From Staphylococcus kloosii (GTDB taxonomy: Bacteria > Bacillota > Bacilli > Staphylococcales > Staphylococcaceae), in assembly GCF_003019255.1 (NCBI RefSeq), contig NZ_CP027846.1, positions 2,566,192 to 2,630,191 of the forward strand: DNA of 64,000 nt, read 5' to 3'. A program made the position numbers and the translations under genes. Shown here in pieces: positions 1-7,774 of this stretch. The notes under the pieces are model-generated. The model had not been told where the DNA came from. It worked only from the letters and a program-made list of their open reading frames with translations, and made no database searches. Every line of letters starts with the position of its first letter. Position 1 is the stretch's first letter.

Positions 1-543
1 TTGTGTAAAGTTGCTGACAGAAGCTTTTGCACCACTATATGCTGGAATTTTAGTTAGTGGCGTAAATGCGTTCATTGATGAAATATTAATAATTGTACCT
101 TGTTCAGATGTCACGACATCTTGACCAAAGACTTGTGAAGGTAAAAATGTTCCTGTGTAATTTAACTTAAATACTTGATCAACACCATCTTCAGTTAAAT
201 CAAAGAAAGATTTTCCACTGTTTTCATCGTACATTTCGTCATCAGTTGTAGCATTAGGATTGTTACCGCCTGCCCCATTAATTAAGACATCAATTTGACC
301 AAATGTTTGATTAAATGTCTTTTTAGCTTGTTCTAAGGCTTTTTTGTCTAATACGTCTGCCACTAATCCTACAGTTTGTTTATGGTCTGCGTCTATTTGT
401 TGTTGCAAGTTAACAATCTTGTCCTCAGAACGTCCTAATATACCTACATTAGCACCTTGATCAACTAATGCTTTGACGAACGTTGAACCAATAACGCCTG
501 TGGCACCGGTTATCACTATGTTTAAATTTTCAAATTGTGTCAT
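1..543 (-). CDS. uxuB: SDR-family D-mannonate oxidoreductase (fructuronate reductase), C-terminus outside window
   Basis: Partial gene: 181 codons are visible, starting with ATG at 543 and running off the left edge. The product would interconvert D-fructuronate and D-mannonate with NAD(H) in the cytoplasm. The sequence shows a short-chain dehydrogenase: a nucleotide-binding GATGVIG loop near residues 13-19, an NxAGG-type segment (INGAGGNN), the catalytic Ser region (NISSMNA) and the YxxxK pair (YSGAK). The mannonate role is inferred from context: the start lies one base after the uxuA stop, with an AAGGGG SD inside the uxuA end. Bacillus subtilis likewise uses an SDR protein rather than the long-chain E. 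coli UxuB type. The SDR fold itself does not fix the substrate. Confidence 0.8.
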   Translation of the reverse strand, partial: MTQFENLNIVITGATGVIGSTFVKALVDQGANVGILGRSEDKIVNLQQQIDADHKQTVGLVADVLDKKALEQAKKTFNQTFGQIDVLINGAGGNNPNATTDDEMYDENSGKSFFDLTEDGVDQVFKLNYTGTFLPSQVFGQDVVTSEQGTIINISSMNAFTPLTKIPAYSGAKASVSNFTQ

Positions 544-544
544 T

Positions 545-1576
545 TTATTTGCGCACCCCTTCGATTAAGCCATTAATATAAGTTGCACCTAAGGCACGGT
601 CGTATAAGCCATATCCTGCCTTACCTGTTTCTCCCCAAATCATTCGTCCATGATCGGGTCTAATTGTACCTTTAAAATCAATGTCTACTAATGCTTCAAC
701 TACGGCTTTCATGTCCACCGAACCGTTTTTAGATAAGTGTCCAGTTTCTAAGAACGAATACTCACCGATACGTTTAACGTTACGCATGTGCATAAAGTGA
801 ATATGATCTCCAAACGTTCTGATCATTGTCGGCAAGTCATTTTCAGCAAGTGAACCTAACGAACCTGTACAGAAACATATGCCGTTATTTTTACTATTAT
901 TGATAGATAATAGACGTTCATAACTATCTTTATTTTTAATAATTCTTGGAATACCGAAAATTGGCCAAGGTGGATCGTCCGGATGTATCGCTAGATCAAC
1001 ATCATGTTCTATCGCCGTCGGTAACACACGTTCTAAAAAGTACTCTAAGTTTTCCCATAATTGTTCTTCTGAAGTCTCACGGTAGTCTAAAATCAATTGA
1101 TTCATTTCTTCTCGAGAGTAACTTTCATCCCAGCCCGGTAAATTTAAATCCGTTGTTAAAGGGTCGATATCTTTAATTTGATCATGTTTATAAATCAAAG
1201 TGTTAGAGCCATCCTCAAGTTCATAATCTAATTGTGAACGTGTCCAGTCAAATACTGGCATAAAATTATAAGTTACAGTTTTAATACCATTTTCAGCTAA
1301 ATTAATAAGTGACGTTTTATAATTTTCGATAAGTTCATCTCTATTATCAACGCCTAATTTAATATTTTCATGTACAGGTAAACTTTCAACTACTTCAAAC
1401 TTTAGACCTTCAGCTTCAATTGTAGCTTTTAAGTCAGCAATACGTTCACTCGTCCAAACTTCACCTACTGGCACATCATAAATGGCCGAAACAATATGCT
1501 TCATATCAGGAATTTGTTTAATTTGTTGTAAGGTTACTGGATCGTCTTTGCCGTACCATCTAAATGATAATTCCAT
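545..1576 (-). CDS. uxuA: D-mannonate dehydratase
   Basis: 343 aa, close to the usual UxuA length. It dehydrates D-mannonate to 2-keto-3-deoxy-D-gluconate (EC 4.2.1.8), a Mn/Fe-dependent cytoplasmic step. The N-terminus MELSFRWYGKDDPVTL and the internal segments HPDDPPWPIFG, FCTGSLG and HMRNVKR are typical of the family and hold the expected His, Cys and Asp metal ligands; the C-terminal part carries RPDHGRMIWGE. The ATG has a strong AAGGAGG SD. It sits five bases after uxaC and one base before uxuB, so the three genes look like one transcript. No oddities seen. Confidence 0.95.
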   Translation of the reverse strand: MELSFRWYGKDDPVTLQQIKQIPDMKHIVSAIYDVPVGEVWTSERIADLKATIEAEGLKFEVVESLPVHENIKLGVDNRDELIENYKTSLINLAENGIKTVTYNFMPVFDWTRSQLDYELEDGSNTLIYKHDQIKDIDPLTTDLNLPGWDESYSREEMNQLILDYRETSEEQLWENLEYFLERVLPTAIEHDVDLAIHPDDPPWPIFGIPRIIKNKDSYERLLSINNSKNNGICFCTGSLGSLAENDLPTMIRTFGDHIHFMHMRNVKRIGEYSFLETGHLSKNGSVDMKAVVEALVDIDFKGTIRPDHGRMIWGETGKAGYGLYDRALGATYINGLIEGVRK

Positions 1577-1581
1577 AACGT

Positions 1582-2988
1582 TTAAACCTCCTTAATGCCA
1601 TCGATTTTGAATAGTTTTAATGCATTATTGAAACAAATATCTTTCAGAATTTGTTCAATTGTTTTATTACTTAACGCAATTTCACCTTTTTCAATTCTGT
1701 CGCCTAATAAATTACATAAAATGCGTCTGAAGTATTCATGTCTAGTATATGAAGTCATACTTCTTGAATCTGTTAACATACCTACAAAGTTTGGTAATAG
1801 ACCGACATTCGCATAATCTATTAAGTGCTGTTCCATGCCTTCTTTAGTATCGTTAAACCACCATGCTGCCCCTAATTGAACGCGATGTTCACTATTCGTA
1901 AAGTTACCAGCAGTGGCTTGTACCATTAAATGATCTTGACCATTATTTGGATAAATAATAGTGTCTGATAATGCATTGTTTAATTCTAAATGATTAAGAA
2001 AGGCGTTTAAGCGTTTTGCACTCAATTGATCGCCCACACTATCAAATCCACTATCAGCGCCAACTTGTTGGTACATTTTTGTATTATTGTTGCGTGTAGG
2101 TCCTAAGTGGAATTGCACGACCCAATTTAATTCTTTATAAACTTTTGACAATTCAGTCATAATAAAGCCAGCTAACTCGTATTGTTTTGCTTCTTCGATA
2201 ACGCCACCGTTTAACACTTTTTCAAATAATTTGGCCGCTTCTTCTTCATCAACAGTGACACATGGTGTCTTTTCAAAACTTTGATCCGAACTTAAAGCAC
2301 CATTTCTGTCAAAATAATATATGCGTTCTTTTAATGCTGAAATATAGCTTGTTAAATCATTAATATTACAGTCTACATTCTTTTTTAACTGTTCAACTTT
2401 TGCAGTGACTGTGTCTTTGCTTAGGAACACATAACTATCTGGTCTAAACGTTGGGCATACTTTAAAATTAACTTTTTTATCTTCATTCAATAAACGATGA
2501 TATTTTAAATCGTCACATGGATCATCGGTTGTGCACACGACTGAGACATTACTTTTTTCAATCAATGCTTGTGGTGTATGTGAAGGTTTACTTAATTTTT
2601 TATTTAACGCATCATATAATTTTTTAATATCGACGTCATCGAAATTAGTCGTTTCATTAAAATAACGTTTTAACTCTAATGCACACCAGTGATACATAGG
2701 ATTCATAATTGAATATGGCAACATATGCATAAATGCTTTAAATTTATCAAAGTCCGGTGCGTTACCTGTAATAAATGATTCGTTAATACCATCAGCACGC
2801 ATCAGTCGCCATTTATAGTGGTCACCTGCTAACCATAATTGTGTGATATTGTCATAGTTTTTATTGTCATAAATTTCTTTAGCGTCTATATGACAATGGA
2901 AATCGATAATAGGTATATTTTTAACTTTTTGGTAAAGCTTCTCAGCTGTTTTATTATTAAGTAAAAAATTATCATTAATAAGTGTCAT
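1582..2988 (-). CDS. uxaC: Glucuronate (uronate) isomerase
   Basis: 468 aa, normal for UxaC. It isomerises D-glucuronate to D-fructuronate (and galacturonate to tagaturonate), the entry step of hexuronate catabolism. The amidohydrolase-type metal motif IIDFHCHID is at about residues 26-34, followed by family segments WLAGDHYKWRLMRADG and VQFHLGPTRNNN. The ATG follows an AAAGGAGAGG SD. The gap of about 70 bases to kdgK carries a cre-like site (3034-3047), so this gene may head its own uxaC-uxuA-uxuB transcript or be co-transcribed with kdgA-kdgK. No uxaA or uxaB is in the window, so only the glucuronate branch is supported. Confidence 0.94.
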   Translation of the reverse strand: MTLINDNFLLNNKTAEKLYQKVKNIPIIDFHCHIDAKEIYDNKNYDNITQLWLAGDHYKWRLMRADGINESFITGNAPDFDKFKAFMHMLPYSIMNPMYHWCALELKRYFNETTNFDDVDIKKLYDALNKKLSKPSHTPQALIEKSNVSVVCTTDDPCDDLKYHRLLNEDKKVNFKVCPTFRPDSYVFLSKDTVTAKVEQLKKNVDCNINDLTSYISALKERIYYFDRNGALSSDQSFEKTPCVTVDEEEAAKLFEKVLNGGVIEEAKQYELAGFIMTELSKVYKELNWVVQFHLGPTRNNNTKMYQQVGADSGFDSVGDQLSAKRLNAFLNHLELNNALSDTIIYPNNGQDHLMVQATAGNFTNSEHRVQLGAAWWFNDTKEGMEQHLIDYANVGLLPNFVGMLTDSRSMTSYTRHEYFRRILCNLLGDRIEKGEIALSNKTIEQILKDICFNNALKLFKIDGIKEV

Positions 2989-3033
2989 AGTACCTCTCCT
3001 TTATTTCTCTATCTTTCATTTTCATTAAGTTTT

Positions 3034-3047
3034 TGAATGCGTTTTCA
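3034..3047. promoter_or_regulatory. Candidate cre (CcpA) site upstream of uxaC
   Basis: The 14 bases TGAATGCGTTTTCA match the Bacillus/Staphylococcus catabolite responsive element pattern TGWNANCGNTNWCA with one mismatch on either strand. They sit about 45 bases before the uxaC start. The position suggests glucose repression of the uxaC-uxuA-uxuB genes; this is inference from a degenerate motif. Confidence 0.5.
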
Positions 3048-3059
3048 AAATTACATTTA

Positions 3060-4031
3060 CTAACGCTTTAATTCGCCAAAGTTAGAGGATAAATTTAAAA
3101 TATCTTGTTCTTCTATACTTAATGAATCTTCGTTGGTTGTATGTTGCAGTACGGAACATTTTGTTGCAAAATCGATAACTTGTGCTAAATCCCACTGTTG
3201 AAGCAATCCATGGATAATACCTGCTGTAAATGCATCGCCAGCACCGATACGATTGAGGACGGTATATTGGTATTTCGGACTTGTTATAAAGTTATCTTGT
3301 ATTAACATGATACCTTGCAATGTACTTTCAGTAATATCTCTATTGCTAGACGCCATTACTGGTATATTATATTGAGCTTGTATCGTTCTAGCACATGTTT
3401 CCATATCGTCAGATTCACTATTCGTTGATAGTAGATGTGTAGCATCTTTTTTCCCAAAGAGTAAAATATCTACAAGTGGTAACACTGATTTAATAACTGG
3501 TATCGCTTTATCTGTTGACCACAAATTACCTCTATAATTTATATCAAATACTAATTTAACGCCTTGCTTTTTAAGTTTAGTTAAAATGTCTACAATGTTG
3601 TCTCTTATTTGTGTATTTACTGCAAGCGTAATACCTGTCAAAATCAGGTGATCTCCATCATTAAAATCAATTTGTTGTAACTGTTCATAGCCATTGATAG
3701 CAAATGTAGAATGGTCACGATCATAAATAACTTGGCCGCTTCTATAACCGAAGCCTTCTTCCATATAGTAAGTGCCTAAGCGCCCTTCACTATGATTGAT
3801 AAATTTTGTGCTTACGTTCGCACTGCGCATCGTTTGTTCTACTAAATCTTTTAAATTATCTTGTGGTAATGTTGTTAACATTGCAGTATCTTGTTTAAAT
3901 CCAGCTAACGTCACGAGTGTATTTAACTCGGCGCCACCTGTCTGTATATTCAACGACCGTGCATTTTTTAGTTGTTCGTAATTCGGTGGCGTAAAGCGCA
4001 GTAAGACTTCCCCTAAGCCATAGATAGTCAT
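3060..4031 (-). CDS. kdgK: 2-keto-3-deoxygluconate kinase (PfkB family)
   Basis: 323 aa. It phosphorylates KDG to 2-keto-3-deoxy-6-phosphogluconate using ATP. The PfkB/ribokinase fold is shown by the N-terminal GLGEVLLRFTPP and GGAELNTLVTLAGF segments and by the C-terminal signature NRIGAGDAFTAG with the catalytic Asp. I take ATG at 4031 as the start because AAAGGTGG is spaced 9 bases from it; a GTG two codons upstream is also in frame. The start lies two bases after the kdgA stop, so the pair is probably translationally coupled. Substrate assignment rests on the adjacent KDPG aldolase and mannonate dehydratase. Confidence 0.88.
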   Translation of the reverse strand: MTIYGLGEVLLRFTPPNYEQLKNARSLNIQTGGAELNTLVTLAGFKQDTAMLTTLPQDNLKDLVEQTMRSANVSTKFINHSEGRLGTYYMEEGFGYRSGQVIYDRDHSTFAINGYEQLQQIDFNDGDHLILTGITLAVNTQIRDNIVDILTKLKKQGVKLVFDINYRGNLWSTDKAIPVIKSVLPLVDILLFGKKDATHLLSTNSESDDMETCARTIQAQYNIPVMASSNRDITESTLQGIMLIQDNFITSPKYQYTVLNRIGAGDAFTAGIIHGLLQQWDLAQVIDFATKCSVLQHTTNEDSLSIEEQDILNLSSNFGELKR

Positions 4032-4033
4032 CT

Positions 4034-4651
4034 TCACTCACCACCTTTAAGTTCACTTACATATTGCTTCAAACCGTCTGCTCCATTTTGTTGATATACT
4101 TTTGTAATTTCACTGCCAATGCCTACTGCAAAACTACCAGCATCTAACCATTCTTGGTGATTTTTCTTGCCAACCCCTCCTGTAGGAATAAATTCTGTTG
4201 TAGGTAATGGACCTCTAAAGTCTTTTATTGATGAAGGTGTAAACTGTGTAGCCGGAAATAGTTTGAGTACTTTGCAACCGTATGTCATTGCTTCTATCAT
4301 TTCTTTTACCGTCATTACGCCAGGAACATAAGGTACATCATATAAGTTAGCCACTTTTGCAGTTTCTTTATCAAATGACGGACTAACGATAAATTTCGCA
4401 CCATTTAAAATAGCCACTCTTGCCGAAACACTATCAAGTACTGTACCTGCCCCTATAAGTGCGTTATCTTTTTGAGACAACGTTGTTATAATTTCCATTG
4501 CTTGAGGCGTAGTTAGTGTTACCTCTATGACATCTAAACCTTGTTCGATAATTATATTGGCGATATCAACAAACTCCTGTTTGTCGTCTGTTCTCATAAC
4601 AGCTATGTGTTTAGAGCTATTAATTTTATGCATTGTCTCCATCGAATTCAT
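4034..4651 (-). CDS. kdgA: KDPG/KHG aldolase
   Basis: 205 aa, normal for the bacterial 2-keto-3-deoxy-6-phosphogluconate aldolase. It cleaves KDPG to pyruvate and glyceraldehyde-3-phosphate, the last step of the pathway encoded here. It is a TIM-barrel class I aldolase: the catalytic Glu lies in VIEVTLTT and the Schiff-base Lys in KVLKLFPATQF, with a phosphate-binding PTGGVG loop. A longer frame begins with GTG at 4672, but that codon lies inside the operator palindrome. ATG at 4651 has AAAGGGG eight bases upstream and is preferred. It is the first gene of the kdgA-kdgK unit. Confidence 0.93.
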   Translation of the reverse strand: MNSMETMHKINSSKHIAVMRTDDKQEFVDIANIIIEQGLDVIEVTLTTPQAMEIITTLSQKDNALIGAGTVLDSVSARVAILNGAKFIVSPSFDKETAKVANLYDVPYVPGVMTVKEMIEAMTYGCKVLKLFPATQFTPSSIKDFRGPLPTTEFIPTGGVGKKNHQEWLDAGSFAVGIGSEITKVYQQNGADGLKQYVSELKGGE

Positions 4652-4668
4652 CACAGCATCCCCTTTAC

Positions 4669-4698
4669 TCACAAAATAACAACGTTGTTATTTTGTGA
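4669..4698. promoter_or_regulatory. Perfect 30-bp palindromic operator of the KDG genes
   Basis: TCACAAAATAACAAC is followed at once by its exact reverse complement. The centre contains AACGTT, in keeping with LacI-family operators, although a classical central CG flanked by GCAAnCG is not present. It lies between kdgA and the divergent LacI-type gene, and overlaps the kdgA -10 box. This is probably the binding site of the adjacent regulator. Confidence 0.8.
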
Positions 4699-4723
4699 TA
4701 AAAAATATTTTTTTTCTTGTCTA
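4695..4723 (-). promoter_or_regulatory. Candidate sigma-A promoter of kdgA-kdgK
   Basis: On the minus strand TAGACA (-35, 5 of 6 matches) is followed after 17 bases by TATCAC (-10, 4 of 6) at 4700-4695. The -10 box overlaps the edge of the 30-bp palindrome, so a bound repressor would block initiation. Confidence 0.5.
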
Positions 4724-4774
4724 TATGGTATAATTAAATTCAAATTAAATCAATCCCTTTGAAGGAGTATTTTT

Positions 4775-5716
4775 ATGGCAGTTACACTCAAAGATGTCGC
4801 AAAAGCCTGTGGTGTGAGTTATTCGACAGTTAGTAAAGCATTAAAAAATTCACCACTTGTAAAACCGAATACGAAAGCATACATACAACAAAAAGCCGCC
4901 GAAATGAATTATATACCTAATCATTCTGCGCGTGCACTTGTGTCTAAACGTAGTAATACTATCGGTCTGATTTGGCCGTCCGTTGATCGTGTTGCCGTTA
5001 CTCATCTCGTTTCTGAAATTAATGAAGCCCTTAAATTATTAGGCTATGTCATGATATTATCCATTGATGATATCGCAGTCGCTTCTAAAAAATTTCTTGA
5101 GTTTGGCTGTGATGGTATCATCATTTTCGACGAAGGACCGAGTACAAATTTACCATCTGATGTCTATGAAAATATACCAGTTGTAGCATATGGTGTAGAT
5201 AGAGAAATCGACTACCCTATCATTAACGTTAACCATTACAAGGCGATGATAATGGCTATTGAGTCTTTACTTGAAAAAGGCGTTAAACAAATTGATTATA
5301 TAGGTGATATTAATACTACTGACTCAAGACAAGTAGCCAAAAAAGATGCAATCGTCGATTATTGCCAACAGCATCATATTTATTATCGCATCATTGATTC
5401 ACAAGGGCTATCAGCTTTAGAAACAGAATCAGCAGTCAAAAACTTTTATGCGCAACACGACCTTGCACCCGGCGTGATTTGTGGTAGTTATGATATTACA
5501 ATTGGTACATTAAATGCGATAGATTTAGAACGAAATCAACCGATAATTTATTCTTATGATAACATTCCTCATATCGCTAAATTGGATTATCCAGTACATG
5601 CTATCGGGGTACCTACTGTCGAAATTGCGAATAAGGTTGTCGAAGTATTAGATCAAGTTATTTCAGGCGGTACAATAAACAATGTTTATAATTTAGAGCC
5701 GCAATTAAATGAATAA
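4775..5716 (+). CDS. kdgR: LacI-family transcriptional regulator of the hexuronate genes
   Basis: 313 aa. The N-terminal helix-turn-helix is classical LacI (VTLKDVAKACGVSYSTVSKAL, about residues 3-24) with a hinge ending NYIPNHSARALVSK. A periplasmic-binding-protein-like effector domain follows, starting IGLIWPSVD. ATG follows a GAAGGAG SD. It is divergent from kdgA across the 30-bp palindrome, the likely operator for both. The name kdgR is by context; the ligand (KDG, glucuronate or a phosphate ester) cannot be read from the sequence. A TATAAT at 4729-4734 may be its -10 box, with no good -35. Confidence 0.8.
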   Translation: MAVTLKDVAKACGVSYSTVSKALKNSPLVKPNTKAYIQQKAAEMNYIPNHSARALVSKRSNTIGLIWPSVDRVAVTHLVSEINEALKLLGYVMILSIDDIAVASKKFLEFGCDGIIIFDEGPSTNLPSDVYENIPVVAYGVDREIDYPIINVNHYKAMIMAIESLLEKGVKQIDYIGDINTTDSRQVAKKDAIVDYCQQHHIYYRIIDSQGLSALETESAVKNFYAQHDLAPGVICGSYDITIGTLNAIDLERNQPIIYSYDNIPHIAKLDYPVHAIGVPTVEIANKVVEVLDQVISGGTINNVYNLEPQLNE

Positions 5717-5726
5717 ATATACTTAT

Positions 5727-5772
5727 AGCGATTAAACTATGTCAGCTCATATTAGTTTAATCGCTATTTTTG
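5727..5772 (+). terminator. Rho-independent terminator after the LacI-type regulator
   Basis: Perfect 13-bp stem, AGCGATTAAACTA pairing with TAGTTTAATCGCT, followed by ATTTTTG. Confidence 0.85.
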
Positions 5773-5809
5773 TTACCTACTTATCCTGATATAATAAACA
5801 AAATTCCAG

Positions 5810-5823
5810 TGTAAACCTTTTCA
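5810..5823. promoter_or_regulatory. Candidate cre (CcpA) site upstream of the GntP permease
   Basis: TGTAAACCTTTTCA matches TGWNANCGNTNWCA with one mismatch (the central G). It lies just upstream of a TATAAT at 5830-5835 that may be the -10 box of the permease gene, a repressing position. Confidence 0.4.
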
Positions 5824-5903
5824 TTAAGTTATAATAGTTTAGTATTTAACATTTTTCATTATAAAAATGCACTTATCATACATTTTTTAAGGGAGTTATT
5901 TTT

Positions 5904-7289
5904 ATGGCATTACAAGATTATAGATTACTTATCATTACAGTAGTTAGTATTTTATTACTTATTATATTAATTACATCTAAACTACGTTTTCATCCTTTAC
6001 TTGCCTTATTATTAACAGCAATCTTCGTTGGTTTCTCGGCGGGTTTAGATATAGGAAAAATTGTAGATTCTATCGAAAAAGGTGCAGGATCAACGCTTGG
6101 TGAGACAGGCGTCACTATTGCTCTAGGGGCAATGTTAGGTAAAATTTTATCTGATACTGGGGCAAGTGATAAAATTGCATCGACTATTTTAAGCAACGCT
6201 TCTTATAAACAATTACCATGGTTAATGGCTCTAGCTGCGTTCATAATCGGTATACCTATGTTCTTTGAAGTAGGATTAATAATGCTGTTGCCACTCATAT
6301 TTACGATAGCAAAAAAACTAGAAGACCAGCATGATTTCAAAGGTTCTACCTATGTCGCTATAGGAGTACCAGTAATTGCTGCATTAGCTACGATGCATGG
6401 TATGGTGCCACCACATCCTGGACCATTAATTTCTATTAATCAATTTAAAGCAAATATTGGTATTACGATGATTTACGGTATTATTTGTGCAATACCAACA
6501 ATTATTATTGCTGGCCCGCTATACGGCAAATTTATAACGCCTAGATTATCAGTAAAACCAAATCAAGACTTATTAACGCAATACGCAACACCTGAAAAAT
6601 CAACTGATGAACGTCCAGTATCATCATTTTTAGCTTTTTCAACAATCTTAGTCCCTGTCGTTATGATGTTACTGCATGCTATTGCTGGCATATTTTTTGA
6701 AGAGCAGACATTACAATACAAAACTTTTGAATTTCTAGGTAGTCCGATTATAGCAATGTTTATAGGTGTGTTATATGCATTAATCACACTCGGATACTTA
6801 CGTCATTCAGATACTAAAAAATTAAGAGATTCACTCGGCGCAAGTCTAAAACCAATTGCAGGTATTATGTTGATTATCGCTGGAGGTGGCGCTTTTGGAC
6901 AAGTGTTAGAAGATTCTGGTGTGGGTACAGCAATTGTACATTTGGCCGATAATTTTTCATTATCAGCTATACTTATGGGCTGGATAGTCGCTGCCCTACT
7001 ATCAATATCTACAGGTTCTGCAACTGTTGGTATAGTCGGTGCAACTAATTTATTATATCCACTTTTACAAGCAGACCCTAGTATCAATAAGGAATTATTA
7101 ACAGTCGCAATAGGCTCAGGATCCTTATTCTTCAATTACGTCAATCACGGTGGATTTTGGTTAGTAAAAGAGTCCTTTGGCATGTCAATGGGTGAAACAT
7201 TTAAAACCATTACTATCGTGCAATCTATTGTAGGATTGTGTGGTCTAATTATGACCCTCCTACTAAATTATGTTATTAATTTATTTTAA
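5904..7289 (+). CDS. GntP-family sugar-acid:H+ symporter
   Basis: 461 aa integral membrane protein with about 12 hydrophobic segments. Family marks are the GMVPPHPGP motif (about residue 165) and the late segment GSLFFNYVNHGGFWLVKE, related to the SHVND(S/G)GFW signature of gluconate permeases. GntP relatives carry gluconate, KDG, fructuronate or D-serine. Next to glucuronate catabolic genes, a hexuronate or a derivative is the likely substrate, but this is inference. ATG has AAGGGAG upstream. It has its own promoter region with a cre-like site and a shared terminator downstream. Confidence 0.87.
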   Translation: MALQDYRLLIITVVSILLLIILITSKLRFHPLLALLLTAIFVGFSAGLDIGKIVDSIEKGAGSTLGETGVTIALGAMLGKILSDTGASDKIASTILSNASYKQLPWLMALAAFIIGIPMFFEVGLIMLLPLIFTIAKKLEDQHDFKGSTYVAIGVPVIAALATMHGMVPPHPGPLISINQFKANIGITMIYGIICAIPTIIIAGPLYGKFITPRLSVKPNQDLLTQYATPEKSTDERPVSSFLAFSTILVPVVMMLLHAIAGIFFEEQTLQYKTFEFLGSPIIAMFIGVLYALITLGYLRHSDTKKLRDSLGASLKPIAGIMLIIAGGGAFGQVLEDSGVGTAIVHLADNFSLSAILMGWIVAALLSISTGSATVGIVGATNLLYPLLQADPSINKELLTVAIGSGSLFFNYVNHGGFWLVKESFGMSMGETFKTITIVQSIVGLCGLIMTLLLNYVINLF

Positions 7290-7302
7290 TAATTTCGTCA
7301 TC

Positions 7303-7352
7303 AAAAAAAACGATATCACTAAACCTATTTAAGGTAGTGATATCGTTTTTTA
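7303..7352. terminator. Bidirectional terminator between gntP-type gene and doxX-type gene
   Basis: A run of A, then CGATATCACTA, a short loop, TAGTGATATCG and a run of T. It has a U-tract in either direction and so serves both convergent genes. Confidence 0.88.
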
Positions 7353-7691
7353 TATGTAATAACAAAATATTAGAACATTAAGCAATAATAGAATCGTTGC
7401 AGGTAACGCTTTTATTAAAGGATCTTTGGCTAAAAATATTAATGATAATGCACCTGCTAACATCGTACATCCTAATACAACGCTAGCCCCCATAGCTAAA
7501 TAAGGATTAAAAATGCCAAATAACATATTTAAAGCGCCTAATAATTCTATTGCTCCAGTAATTTGATTAAACACTTGGGGGTAACCCATGCGTACAAACT
7601 CTTCATTCATAGCCCCCGACACAATTTTTGACCCCGTTATGATAAATATTATCCCAAGCAGTACTTGTAAGATAATAATTATTACGCCCAT
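7350..7691 (-). CDS. DoxX-family small membrane protein
   Basis: 113 aa with four predicted membrane helices and almost no soluble part. The pattern is a first helix ending in TGSKIVSGAM, then a second with AIELLGALNMLFG, typical of DoxX-like proteins. The ATG has a GAGGTG SD five bases upstream. It stands alone between the GntP-type permease and adenosine deaminase. DoxX proteins have been tied to redox or thiol stress in some bacteria, but no function can be assigned here. Confidence 0.7.
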   Translation of the reverse strand: MGVIIIILQVLLGIIFIITGSKIVSGAMNEEFVRMGYPQVFNQITGAIELLGALNMLFGIFNPYLAMGASVVLGCTMLAGALSLIFLAKDPLIKALPATILLLLNVLIFCYYI

Positions 7692-7774
7692 ATATACACC
7701 TCGTTTTACGCCCTACTTAATTTATACATATATTCATTATAAGCAAAATATTTTATTATTTATAGTATTTATTA

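Noticed and set aside
4652..4672. GTG at 4672 as the start of kdgA
   Set aside because: It lies inside the 30-bp operator and has no SD; ATG at 4651 has AAAGGGG at proper spacing.
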